From positions 62,001-126,000 of the forward strand of contig CAZUQM010000004.1 of NCBI GenBank assembly GCA_964622545.1: a stretch of DNA of 64,000 nt, written 5' to 3'. The stretch's first letter is position 1; each line of letters starts with the position of its first letter. This document shows positions 25,582 through 33,339 of the stretch, one piece after another. The notes below the pieces were generated by a model, which saw only the letters and a list, made by a program, of their open reading frames with translations, was not told the origin of the DNA and searched no databases. Position numbers and translations under genes: made by a program. Origin of the DNA: JAFGLZ01 sp964622545. GTDB lineage: Bacteria; Planctomycetota; Phycisphaerae; UBA1845; JAFGLZ01.

Positions 25582-25983
25582 GACTACCGCTCCGCAGGGG
25601 GGTTGGGTTCGCGCCCGCCGGGCCTGTCCGACAGGCGGGCGCACGTGCGGATCATTGTGCGGCAAGGCGGACGGCGTGTCCATGTTCCTGAGCCACGCCG
25701 CGGGATGGATCGAGGCTTCTGGCTAGCGGGCGGGTGGAGGCTTCCGCAGGGGTCACCCCGCTCGAACCGCGGTAGGCATGCTGCGCGGCGGCCGGTCACG
25801 GGCCGCGTGCTTCCATACCGTCGTTGTGACCGCGATGGCGCATCGCGGTCGACCCCCGTGGGGACACGGGGGCTCGGTTGGCCGGATCGGCGGCGTGCCA
25901 CAAGCGTGTTTCACGGCCTAGGGCCGACGTAACACGCGCCCCATGTCACAGTCGGGGGCGAGTGCTCTACACGGAACCATCAT
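25582..25983. other. Gene-free stretch with back-to-back palindromes
   Basis: No gene is seen. Two adjacent perfect hairpins stand out: GACCGCGATG-GCG-CATCGCGGTC at 25828-25850 and CCCCCGTG-GGGA-CACGGGGG at 25853-25872. They resemble the dispersed GC-rich palindromes elsewhere in the window. Confidence 0.6.
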
Positions 25984-26012
25984 AAAAAAACCCACCCTCA
26001 CGAGAGGGTGGG
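25984..26012 (-). terminator. Strong intrinsic terminator
   Basis: Read on the minus strand it is CCCACCCTC-TCGT-GAGGGTGGG followed by seven T. The nearest upstream gene on that strand (zwf) ends 470 bases away and has its own hairpin, so this terminator probably serves a separate short transcript. Confidence 0.85.
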
Positions 26013-26200
26013 CCTGAGAACGGCCGATCCAGGTGGGCGAGCCGAAAAACACCTGTATCAGCCCGTTTCTCTGTTTAGGAGTTCTAGTCCTAAGTTCGCT
26101 CCTTTAAGTTCGTCGTACAATCATGGCTGGGCACTCCTTCTCAACGCGTTTCCTCATTGAGCGTGGGTGTCCATCGGCCTCTCACCCATCTTCACTTACA
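25984..26200 (-). ncRNA. Candidate structured non-coding RNA, unidentified
   Basis: The region is clearly richer in A and T than its surroundings, lacks a credible gene and ends in a strong minus-strand terminator. On the minus strand it contains possible stems TTAGGA/TCCTAA (about 26073-26092) and CAGGTG/CACCTG (about 26029-26056). A six-codon frame (ATG at about 26124, RBS AAGGAG) reads MIVRRT and stop, which could be a leader peptide. I do not recognise it as tmRNA, 6S, RNase P or SRP RNA. The 5' end is a guess. Confidence 0.4.
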
Positions 26201-26350
26201 TAGATGCGGGTCGCGGCGGGTTCCTTCCAGAAAAAGAAAAATTCACAACTCTTGTATAAGAAGTATGTTACGAGAGAGCTCCGTCCCGCCCCGCTGCGAC
26301 CTATCTTACGCGTCACGGCCGGGGGGGGCGTTCACGATAACTACCTGAAA

Positions 26351-26371
26351 TCGCGACGGTTTCCGTCGCGA
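26351..26371 (-). terminator. Hairpin downstream of zwf, possible terminator
   Basis: TCGCGACGG and CCGTCGCGA around a 3-base loop; on the minus strand it is followed by TTTC only. It lies 116 bases after the zwf stop. Confidence 0.5.
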
Positions 26372-26486
26372 GCGGTCTCGGCCCGGTGATCTCGCGGCCG
26401 CCGGCAGGCTACGGGAGCCGCCAGACGGGCTTCGGTCGGAGCAAGGGCCGCAGCCCTACCCCTGGAAGTTGATGGTCACAAAGGAG

Positions 26487-28040
26487 TTACGGCGTGCGCC
26501 AGCGGTTGCCGTCTTGACGCAGGAGGGCATCGGCCTCGGCGGGCCCCCACGAGCCGGCCGGGTAGGCGCACAGGTCGGACGGGCTGCCCTGCTTGTCCCG
26601 CTCCTGCCAGGCCTGCAAGACCGGCGTGAGCAGGGCCCAGGCCACCTCGATGTTGTCGCTCCGGGTGAAGAGCGTCTGGTCGCCGAGCATGCAGTCGAGC
26701 AGGAGTCGCTCGTAGGCGTCCCGCATCCCGCCGCCGAAGGCCTCGCGATAGCTGAAGTGCATCGTTAGGGCGCTCATGCAGAGCTTCGGGCCTGGCATCT
26801 TGGCCTGGATGGTCAGCGACATGCCCTCCTCAGGCTGGACGTTCAGCACGAGTTGGTTCTGGGCGAGCTGCTCGGGCGGGATCGGCGTAAAGATCGAGTG
26901 AGGCACGCTCTTGAACGTCAGGGCGATCTCGCTGACCCGGCGCTTGAGCCGCTTGCCCGAACGCATGTAGAACGGCACGCCCTGCCATCGCCAGTTGTCG
27001 ATCACCACTTTCATCGCCGCATAGGTCTCGACCGTGGAGTCCGAGGCCACGCCCGGCTCGTCGGTGTAGCCGACCATCTCTTGCCCGTCGAGGTTGCCCG
27101 GCCCGTACTGGCCGCGGACGACCCACTTGTCCAGACGGTCGGTCGGGAAGGGCCGGATGGACCTGAGGAGCTTCGACTTCTCTTCGCGGACGCGGTCGGC
27201 ATCAAAGCTGCTGGGCGGCTCCATAGCGACCATCGTCAGCATCTGGAGCATGTGGTTCTGGAACATGTCGCGTAAGACGCCGGTCTCCTCAAAGTAGCCG
27301 GCGCGGTGCTCGACCCCGACCGACTCGGCGACGGTGATCTGGACGTGGTCGACGTAGCGTCGGTTCCAGAGCGGCTCGAAGATCGCGTTGGCGAAGCGGA
27401 ACATCAGGATGTTCTGGACGGTGTCTTTGCCCAGGTAGTGATCGATGCGGTAGATCTGCTTCTCGTCCAGCTCGAGCTGGAGCCGGCTGTTCAGGTCGTG
27501 GGCGCTCTCCAGGTCGTAGCCGAGGGGCTTTTCGACGATGACCCGACGCCAGCTCAGCGTGTCGGAGGTCTGCTTGGTGAGCTTCTGTCGCGAGAGCCGC
27601 CAGGCGACGTCGGCGTAGATGGCCGGCGGGATGGAGAAGTAGAAGACGCGGTTGCCGCCGGTCTTGTGGTCGAGCTCGAGACGTCGGATGCGTCGGGACA
27701 TCGCCGCGTACAGGCTCTGTGTCTTGTAGTCGCCGTGGACGTAATGACACCGTTGCAGGAAGGCGTTTCGAGCGTCCTCGTCGGCCTCGTCGACGTGCGG
27801 GGCGATGGCGTCGGCGGCGAGCTGGCGGAAGTCCTCGTCGGACATCTCCGTCCGGCCGCAGCCGAGCACGAAGAACTCCTGAGGGATCAGGCGGCGATGG
27901 AAGAGGCTGAACAGGGCCGGCAGGAGCTTGCGCTTGGTCAGGTCGCCCGAGGCGCCGAAGATGATCACGCCGCACGGATCAGGACGTGATTCCATGCACA
28001 ACTGGTCCATCCTGGTCGTTTGCGATTCGATGGTCGCCAT
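26487..28040 (-). CDS. zwf: Glucose-6-phosphate 1-dehydrogenase
   Basis: First enzyme of the oxidative pentose phosphate route: converts glucose 6-phosphate and NADP+ to 6-phosphogluconolactone and NADPH in the cytoplasm. The 517 residues are of normal length. The nucleotide-binding motif GASGDLTKRK is at 29-38, EKPLG at 170-174 and the active-site signature RIDHYLGK at 198-205. The frame is open to 28220, but the ATG at 28040 has a strong AAGGAGG Shine-Dalgarno. NADPH from this enzyme could feed the thioredoxin and disulfide-reductase functions encoded just upstream on the same strand, which is inference from position. Confidence 0.95.
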   Translation of the reverse strand: MATIESQTTRMDQLCMESRPDPCGVIIFGASGDLTKRKLLPALFSLFHRRLIPQEFFVLGCGRTEMSDEDFRQLAADAIAPHVDEADEDARNAFLQRCHYVHGDYKTQSLYAAMSRRIRRLELDHKTGGNRVFYFSIPPAIYADVAWRLSRQKLTKQTSDTLSWRRVIVEKPLGYDLESAHDLNSRLQLELDEKQIYRIDHYLGKDTVQNILMFRFANAIFEPLWNRRYVDHVQITVAESVGVEHRAGYFEETGVLRDMFQNHMLQMLTMVAMEPPSSFDADRVREEKSKLLRSIRPFPTDRLDKWVVRGQYGPGNLDGQEMVGYTDEPGVASDSTVETYAAMKVVIDNWRWQGVPFYMRSGKRLKRRVSEIALTFKSVPHSIFTPIPPEQLAQNQLVLNVQPEEGMSLTIQAKMPGPKLCMSALTMHFSYREAFGGGMRDAYERLLLDCMLGDQTLFTRSDNIEVAWALLTPVLQAWQERDKQGSPSDLCAYPAGSWGPAEADALLRQDGNRWRTP

Positions 28041-28286
28041 GACGCCTCCTTGTCCAAGGCCGAGGCCGTCCGTTTCCTCCTTGTATCCTAGCTCTTTGTG
28101 CGGACCCATGCACCCCCCGGGGCGCGGCGATTGCGCCCCGACGTGTGGCGAGACCGATCTCGGGGCGCCACGACACGGGCTCCGTCGAGCCGCCGACATC
28201 GGGACGAATTCTCGCGACATCTTCGCGCCCCTTGAGCAAACGACGATGCCGACCGCACGTGGCGCAGCCGACCGAGAGGGCCGGCG

Positions 28287-29990
28287 TTAGCCGCCGGTCT
28301 TGACCTCGTACGGCCAGCCGACGATGCCGCCGTCCATGAATTGGACGTTCTCGAAGCCGGCCTGGTTCAGGATGCGCTGCGCTTCGTAGCCCCGAAGGCT
28401 GATCTTGCAGAACGGGATGATCGGCTTGTCGCGGGGTAGCTCGTCGACCTGCTCGCGGAGCTTGCCCAACCCGATGTAGGTCACGCGGGGGTCGTCGATC
28501 CGCATCTCCTCGATCTCGGCCGGGGTGCGGACGTCGAGCAGCACGAAGTCCTCGTCGCCCTTGAGCTTGGCATAGACGTCGTGGGGCGAGATGCTTCGTG
28601 CCAGGCCGTCGCGCTTGTTCCGCAGGATGTTTCCCGCCACACAGACATTGTCCAGCGGCATGTTGTACGGCGGGGCGTACGACAGGTCGTACCCGGCCAG
28701 ATCGTCGATGGAGGCCCCGTAGTAGAGGGCGGTGGCGAGCACGTCGATCCGCTTGGCGCAATCGCCCGGTCCGACGGCCTGTCCGCCCAGGAGCTTGTCC
28801 GAATCGGCGTCGGCGATGAGCTTGAGCATGATGGGCTTGTTGGTCGGGTAGTAGTGGGCCTTGTCCGGTGCGGGAGAGAGGGCGATGCGGACGTTGTGGC
28901 CGGCCTGCCGGGCCTGGTGCTCGGTCAGGCCCACGCGCGCGACGGTGAAATCGAAGGCCTTGAAGATGCACGTCCGCGTGATGCCGTCGAAGCGGCCGCC
29001 CCGACCGGCAAGGTTGTCGGCGATGACGCGCCCGTGCTTGTTGGCCGTGGAGCCGAGGGGGATGTAGACGTCCTTGCCGGTGACGCGGTCATGGGCCTCG
29101 GCGCAGTCGCCGCCAGCATAGATGTCCGGATCGCTGGTCTGGCATCGGTCGTTGATGGCGATGGCGCCCGTGCCGCCCAGCTCGATGCCCGCCTCCTTGG
29201 CCAGGTCGACGTTGGGCCTGACACCGACGGCCATGAGGACCATATCGGCCGCGATCCGCTGGTCGCCCGCGACCACGGCCGAGACGTGTCCGTGGTCGTC
29301 GCCCTCGATCTTGGTGACCTTCGTGCCGGTCATGACGGTCACGCCCTTGGCCCGCAGGTGCTTGGTGAGAAAGGCGGCCGGCTCGCTGTCGATCAGGGCC
29401 GGCAGGATGTGGTCGAGCATCTCGATGACGGTAACCTTGACGCCGCGCGCGACGAGGGCCTCGGCGGTCTCCATGCCGATCAGCCCCCCGCCGATGAGGA
29501 CCGCCCGCTGGACCTTGCCCTCTTCGACGGCCTGCCGGAGGGCTTGGGCCTCCTCGAGCTTATACAGCCCGTAGAGGCCCTCGAGGTCGGTGCCTTCGAT
29601 CGGCGGCACGAAGGGCTTGGCGCCGGTGGCGATGACCAGCTTGTCGTACGGCAGCGAGTCGGCCTGGCCGGTCTCGAGGTTCTTGACATGGAGGCGTTTG
29701 GCCTGGCGATCGATGCGTTCTGCCAGGGTTCGGGTGTGAACGGTAACGCCCTTGACGGCCTTGAAGAACGCGGCGTTACGGACCGTCCCCACCGGTGTGT
29801 CCATGAGACCGTCGAGGTCCTCGACGAGCCCTTCCACGTAATAGGGCATGCCACAGGCCGCGTAGCTGAGGTGCAGGCCCTTCTCGACGACGGTGATGTT
29901 GACCTTGGGATCGAGTCTGCGGAGCCGCGAGGCGGTCTTCATGCCGGCGGCCACCCCTCCGATGATGACGACGTTTTCGTGCTCGCTCAT
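28287..29990 (-). CDS. CoA-disulfide reductase-like flavoprotein fused to rhodanese domain
   Basis: A 567-residue fusion. Residues 1-450 form a pyridine nucleotide-disulfide oxidoreductase: FAD motif GGVAAGMKTA at 11-20, single catalytic cysteine C46 in SYAACGMPYY as in CoA-disulfide and persulfide reductases, and NAD(P)H motif GGGLIGMETAE near 167. Residues about 465-567 are a rhodanese domain, with the active cysteine C528 in PFCKISLRG. The CoADR-RHD architecture is known from NAD(P)H-dependent persulfide or polysulfide reductases and CoA-disulfide reductases. Location is cytoplasmic. The neighbours on the same strand (thioredoxin fusion, ArsR regulator, zwf) support a role in sulfane sulfur or thiol redox balance. 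Confidence 0.9.
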   Translation of the reverse strand: MSEHENVVIIGGVAAGMKTASRLRRLDPKVNITVVEKGLHLSYAACGMPYYVEGLVEDLDGLMDTPVGTVRNAAFFKAVKGVTVHTRTLAERIDRQAKRLHVKNLETGQADSLPYDKLVIATGAKPFVPPIEGTDLEGLYGLYKLEEAQALRQAVEEGKVQRAVLIGGGLIGMETAEALVARGVKVTVIEMLDHILPALIDSEPAAFLTKHLRAKGVTVMTGTKVTKIEGDDHGHVSAVVAGDQRIAADMVLMAVGVRPNVDLAKEAGIELGGTGAIAINDRCQTSDPDIYAGGDCAEAHDRVTGKDVYIPLGSTANKHGRVIADNLAGRGGRFDGITRTCIFKAFDFTVARVGLTEHQARQAGHNVRIALSPAPDKAHYYPTNKPIMLKLIADADSDKLLGGQAVGPGDCAKRIDVLATALYYGASIDDLAGYDLSYAPPYNMPLDNVCVAGNILRNKRDGLARSISPHDVYAKLKGDEDFVLLDVRTPAEIEEMRIDDPRVTYIGLGKLREQVDELPRDKPIIPFCKISLRGYEAQRILNQAGFENVQFMDGGIVGWPYEVKTGG

Positions 29991-30109
29991 GTCGGTTCTC
30001 CTGTCGTGCCGCCGCGCTGGAGGCGGCGGGACCGGCCTCTACGTCGGTTGTGCAAGCATGCCTGGATGTGAGATACCACGGCCCGTCGATCTAGTCGTCC
30101 AACGCCCTT

Positions 30110-30345
30110 GAGTCTGTCGGTTCCCCAGCTTCGGTCCGACGTCCGAGACGCGACTGTCAAGGAGCGTTGCTGTGTCGGAAACGCGACTGTCAAGGAGCGT
30201 TGCTGCGTCGGAGACGCGACTGTCAAGGAGCGTTGCTGTGTCGGAGACGCGACTGTCAAGGAGCGTTGCTGTTCAACCGCTCCAACAACCCAGCTCCCCG
30301 ACGATCGCTGCTCCGATAGACGTCTCGTTCTCATGGTGGAGGCCC
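30110..30345. repeat. Dispersed repeat element with a 33-bp tandem expansion
   Basis: The flanks match the element at 42475-42637 (GAGTCTGTCGGTT, CCCAGCTTCGG, then GTCAAGGAGCGTTGCTG, TTCAA, CGCTCCAAC). Here the core is expanded into four 33-bp units starting at 30147, 30180, 30213 and 30246. Since 33 is divisible by three, an open frame of repeated SETRLSRSVAV arises, but no start signal or family supports a protein. Confidence 0.85.
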
Positions 30346-30368
30346 ACCCAAACAAGTATGGCGAAGGA

Positions 30369-30617
30369 CTAGTCGCTCTCGTCTCGCTCCTCGGCGATGA
30401 AGGGGATCTGACACTCGGCCCTGTAGCCGCAGGTCTTGCCCTTGTTGGGACAGTGAGCCTCGTCCCAGGACATGACCTTGCCCGTCTTGCGGCAGACGAT
30501 CTTATCGCGGTCTCCGGACGAGGTATGCTCCGTTGCCGTCGAAGAGCGGTCGTTCGCCGCGTCTTGACGGGCGTCGTCCTGGTTGTCGGGCTGCTTTGGG
30601 TCGTCGTGTCGAGACAT
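30369..30617 (-). CDS. Small cysteine-containing protein of unknown function
   Basis: An 82-residue protein. The first 37 residues are polar and rich in Asp, Gln and Ser, probably disordered. The second half holds four cysteines (C42, C56, C63, C69) in the pattern IVCRKTGKV, EAHCPN, KTCGYR and AECQIP, which could bind a metal or form disulfides. I do not recognise a family. It lies between the thioredoxin fusion and the CoADR-rhodanese gene on the same strand, so it may belong to that redox cluster. Confidence 0.55.
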   Translation of the reverse strand: MSRHDDPKQPDNQDDARQDAANDRSSTATEHTSSGDRDKIVCRKTGKVMSWDEAHCPNKGKTCGYRAECQIPFIAEERDESD

Positions 30618-30692
30618 ACCATCACCGCTTGACGGGGCATGGTCTTACCCGTCGCGTAAGCCGTCTAGGTGCTTGTCGTTTCGAGTATTGCT

Positions 30693-31220
30693 CTAGCCGC
30701 CGGAGGCTTCGTTGATGGCGGCCAGGTAGTCTTCCTTGGCGCGGACGCCGACGAACGAGCTGGCGATCTCGCCGTTGCTGAACACGATAACCGTGGGGAT
30801 GGACTGGATCTGGTACTTGCCGGCCACGGATTGGAGCTTGTCGACGTCGACCTTGTAGACGTCGGCCTTGTCGCCGACCTCGCCGGCGAGCTCCTCGACG
30901 ACCGGGGCGAGGAACTTGCACGGACTGCACCAATCCGCGTAGAAGTCCACGAGCACGGGCTTGTCGGCCTGGAGGACCTTCGCTTCAAAGTCGCCTTCGC
31001 TCTCGATCAGTTGTGCCATGGAACCTGTCTCCGCTTTTACGATTCTGTCACTGTTGAACTGCAAGGCCACGTACAGGCCCAGGCCCGCCCCGATGAGGAC
31101 GGCGATGGGCCAAGTGTCGGTCATGGGACACGAGCCGCCCTGGCACCGCACCAGACGGCTCCAACCGTAGCCCACGGCTCCGCCGATTGTCAAACCCAGC
31201 ACGATATAGAGTGCCATCAT
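30693..31220 (-). CDS. Membrane-anchored thioredoxin fused to DUF6132-like N-terminus
   Basis: A 175-residue protein. Residues 1-55 hold two membrane spans with the DUF6132-like pattern (GLTIGGAVGYGWSRLVRCQGG, then CPMTDTWPIAVLIGAGLGLY). Residues about 70-175 are a thioredoxin fold with DFYADWCSPCKFLAPVVEEL and the cis-proline motif SIPTVIVF. The active site is WCSPC rather than the standard WCGPC, which normally shifts the redox potential. The ATG at 31220 follows AGGGA; a GTG at 31238 is an alternative. It starts 43 bases after the ArsR stop and is probably cotranscribed with it. Confidence 0.85.
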   Translation of the reverse strand: MMALYIVLGLTIGGAVGYGWSRLVRCQGGSCPMTDTWPIAVLIGAGLGLYVALQFNSDRIVKAETGSMAQLIESEGDFEAKVLQADKPVLVDFYADWCSPCKFLAPVVEELAGEVGDKADVYKVDVDKLQSVAGKYQIQSIPTVIVFSNGEIASSFVGVRAKEDYLAAINEASGG

Positions 31221-31262
31221 CGGTATCCCTCGTTGCACGACGCACCCGCCCGATCGGGCCGG

Positions 31263-31583
31263 TCAGCCCTGCTGATCGCAGTGGTCGCGGATACACTGGA
31301 TGACACGCACGACGTTCGGGTTACACACCCGATAGAAGACGCGGTTGCCGTCGCGGCGACTGGCCAAGACGCCCCGGTCCTTCATGAGCCCCAACTGCTG
31401 GCTCGTCAGGGCGGGCTTGGTGCCCAGCCGCTCCATCAGCTCGCTGACGCACAACTCACGGTCCTCCAGGAGTTCGATGATCTGAAGCCGCACAGGGTGT
31501 GCAATGGCTTTGAGCGTATGGGCCACCCGGTCGAAGGTGTCCTGCTGGATCGAACGTCGTCGTGTCGCCACCGTGCGTGCCAT
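31263..31583 (-). CDS. ArsR-family winged-helix transcriptional regulator
   Basis: A 106-residue repressor. The recognition region reads LCVSELMERLGTKPALTSQQLGLMKDRGVL, and the wing RRDGNRVFYRVCNP. Cysteines are C45 (RELCVSEL, the classic alpha-3 metal-site position), C87, C97 and C102. A pair such as C45 with C97 or C102 could sense metals, arsenite or persulfide, as in ArsR, SqrR or BigR; which one cannot be decided from the sequence. The ATG sits directly after its promoter, so the mRNA is likely leaderless. It heads the minus-strand cluster with the thioredoxin fusion and probably represses it. Confidence 0.88.
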   Translation of the reverse strand: MARTVATRRRSIQQDTFDRVAHTLKAIAHPVRLQIIELLEDRELCVSELMERLGTKPALTSQQLGLMKDRGVLASRRDGNRVFYRVCNPNVVRVIQCIRDHCDQQG

Positions 31584-31617
31584 ACTTACAGTATATAGCA
31601 GTATTGTGAAATGTCAA
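31582..31617 (-). promoter_or_regulatory. Promoter and putative operator of the arsR-trx cluster
   Basis: On the minus strand TTGACA (31612-31617), a 16-base spacer and TATACT (31590-31595) give a near-perfect sigma70 promoter whose start would fall at or next to the ATG at 31583. A 13-bp palindrome ATACT-TAC-AGTAT (31582-31594) overlaps the -10 and start, and a further AGTAT lies at 31600-31604, fitting an autoregulatory operator. Confidence 0.7.
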
Positions 31618-31661
31618 ATCAAACCGGCCGTTTTCTTCGCACCCCAGACCGCCCCACCACG

Positions 31662-31689
31662 TTGCACGCCGCCGACAAGGGCCTATCCT
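31662..31689 (+). promoter_or_regulatory. Putative promoter of the DegT gene
   Basis: TTGCAC at 31662-31667 and TATCCT at 31684-31689 with a 16-base spacer, about 84 bases upstream of the ATG at 31773. Confidence 0.4.
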
Positions 31690-31772
31690 GGTGGGCCTGA
31701 CGCGGGCCAGGCTCGGCTCTGGCACGCCTCCGCATCTGGCCGCACGCAACCACCACGAAGGAGCGCAACGTC

Positions 31773-33068
31773 ATGTCGGCCGAATTAGCCATCAAGGGCG
31801 GACCCAAGGCCGTCCGGACCGATCCCGGCGACATCTTTACCTGGCCTATCATCACGGCCGAGGACGAGCAGGCCGTCCTCGAGGTCCTGCGGACCGGACG
31901 CATGTCCGCGTGGGACGTGACCCAAGCGTTCGAGAAGGACTTCGCCGAGTGGCACGGCGTGGGGCATTGCCTCGCGTTCAACACGGGGACTGCCGCGCTG
32001 CAGGCGGCCTTCTGGGCGTGCGGCCTGCGGAGCCAGGACGAGCTGATCGGTCCGAGCATGACCTATTGGGCGAGCTGCCTGCCCGCCTTCAGCTTGGGCG
32101 CGACCATCGTCTTCGCCGAGGCCGATCCCGAGACCCTCTGCATCGACCCGAACGACATCGAGCAGCGCATCACCGACCGCACGAAGGTCATCGTGGCCGT
32201 GCACTACGCGGGCTATCCCTGCGACATGGACCCGATTATGGAGATCGCCGAGAAACACGGCGTCAAGGTCGTCGAGGACGTCAGCCACGCCCACGGGGCG
32301 CTCTACAAGGGCCGGCTCGTCGGGACGATCGGGCACGTCGGTGCGATGTCGATCATGACGGGCAAGTCCTTGCCGGCCGGCGAGGGCGGCATGCTGATCA
32401 CCGACGACGAGGCGATCTGGCGGCAGGCGACGATCTGGGGCCACTACGAGCGCTCGGCAGAGGTGCTCAAGGGCACCGACCTCGAACGCTTCGCGGGCCT
32501 GCCGTGGGGCGGCTGCAAGAACCGTATGCACCAGCTCAGCTCGGCCGTCGGACGCGTGCAGCTCCGCCACTACAAGGACCGCATGACCGAGATCCAGAAG
32601 GCGATGAACCTGTTCTGGGACGAGCTCCAGGGCGTGCCGGGCATCCGAGCCCATCGCCCGCCAAAGGATTCCGGCAGCACGATGGGCGGATGGTACGCCG
32701 CCCACGGCATCTATCACCCCGAGGAGATCTTCCACCTCGACATCGAGACGTTCGTCGAGGCGCTCGGGGCCGAGGGCGTGAGCATCCGTTCCGGCGCGAA
32801 CCTGCTGATGCATCGGCATCCGATCCTGAACGAGGCCGATATCTACGGCCACGGCAAATCGACGCGGCTGGCGCTGGCGACCCGCGACGTGCTGCAACCG
32901 GCCGGGAGCCTGCCGCGGACCGAGCAGATCCCGACCGGCTGCTTCAGCATCCCGTGGTTCAAGCACTGTCGGCCGGACGTGATCAAGGAGCACGCCGAGG
33001 CGTTCAAGAAGGTCTGCCTGCGGGCGGATGAGCTGGCGCTGGAGGATGGACGCACGGGCAAACCCTGA
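31773..33068 (+). CDS. DegT/DnrJ/EryC1/StrS family PLP-dependent aminotransferase
   Basis: A 431-residue cytoplasmic enzyme of the sugar aminotransferase family. Near residue 67 LAFNTGTAALQAAF forms the phosphate-binding loop, D169 in VEDVSHAHG contacts the pyridine ring, and the Schiff-base lysine is K198 in MTGKSLPAGEGG. The family normally transaminates keto-sugars in nucleotide-sugar or antibiotic pathways; no nucleotide-sugar genes are adjacent, so its substrate is open. The ATG follows an AAGGAG Shine-Dalgarno. The downstream GH78-like gene is 270 bases away. Confidence 0.88.
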   Translation: MSAELAIKGGPKAVRTDPGDIFTWPIITAEDEQAVLEVLRTGRMSAWDVTQAFEKDFAEWHGVGHCLAFNTGTAALQAAFWACGLRSQDELIGPSMTYWASCLPAFSLGATIVFAEADPETLCIDPNDIEQRITDRTKVIVAVHYAGYPCDMDPIMEIAEKHGVKVVEDVSHAHGALYKGRLVGTIGHVGAMSIMTGKSLPAGEGGMLITDDEAIWRQATIWGHYERSAEVLKGTDLERFAGLPWGGCKNRMHQLSSAVGRVQLRHYKDRMTEIQKAMNLFWDELQGVPGIRAHRPPKDSGSTMGGWYAAHGIYHPEEIFHLDIETFVEALGAEGVSIRSGANLLMHRHPILNEADIYGHGKSTRLALATRDVLQPAGSLPRTEQIPTGCFSIPWFKHCRPDVIKEHAEAFKKVCLRADELALEDGRTGKP

Positions 33069-33339
33069 CGGTTGGCACACCGCGCCGCACAAGGAGGAAT
33101 GGAGCTGCGATGCGTCGTCTTGGCGGAAGTGGAACGAGACAGGAGTGACACGCGGCGGCAGTCTGCCCTGAAGGGGTGAGGCATGTGCCCAGCCGCACGG
33201 TCCTCCGTGCGGTCATCACTCGGGCCTAGCGAAGCACGGCCCCTGAACGGCTACGTCCCCACCAGGCTGAACCTCGTGAGGGCGACAGGGCTTGTTGAGC
33301 CGCGACGCGTGCGATGGGACATGACCGCGATAGGAGAAC

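Noticed and set aside
20148..30278. CRISPR arrays at the minisatellite or at the four 33-bp units
   Set aside because: In both cases the units are directly adjacent without unique spacers, and no cas genes are present.
30172..30372. Repeat-encoded frame SETRLSRSVAV as a small protein
   Set aside because: It arises because the unit is 33 bp; no start signal, and the single-copy form at 42475 is non-coding.
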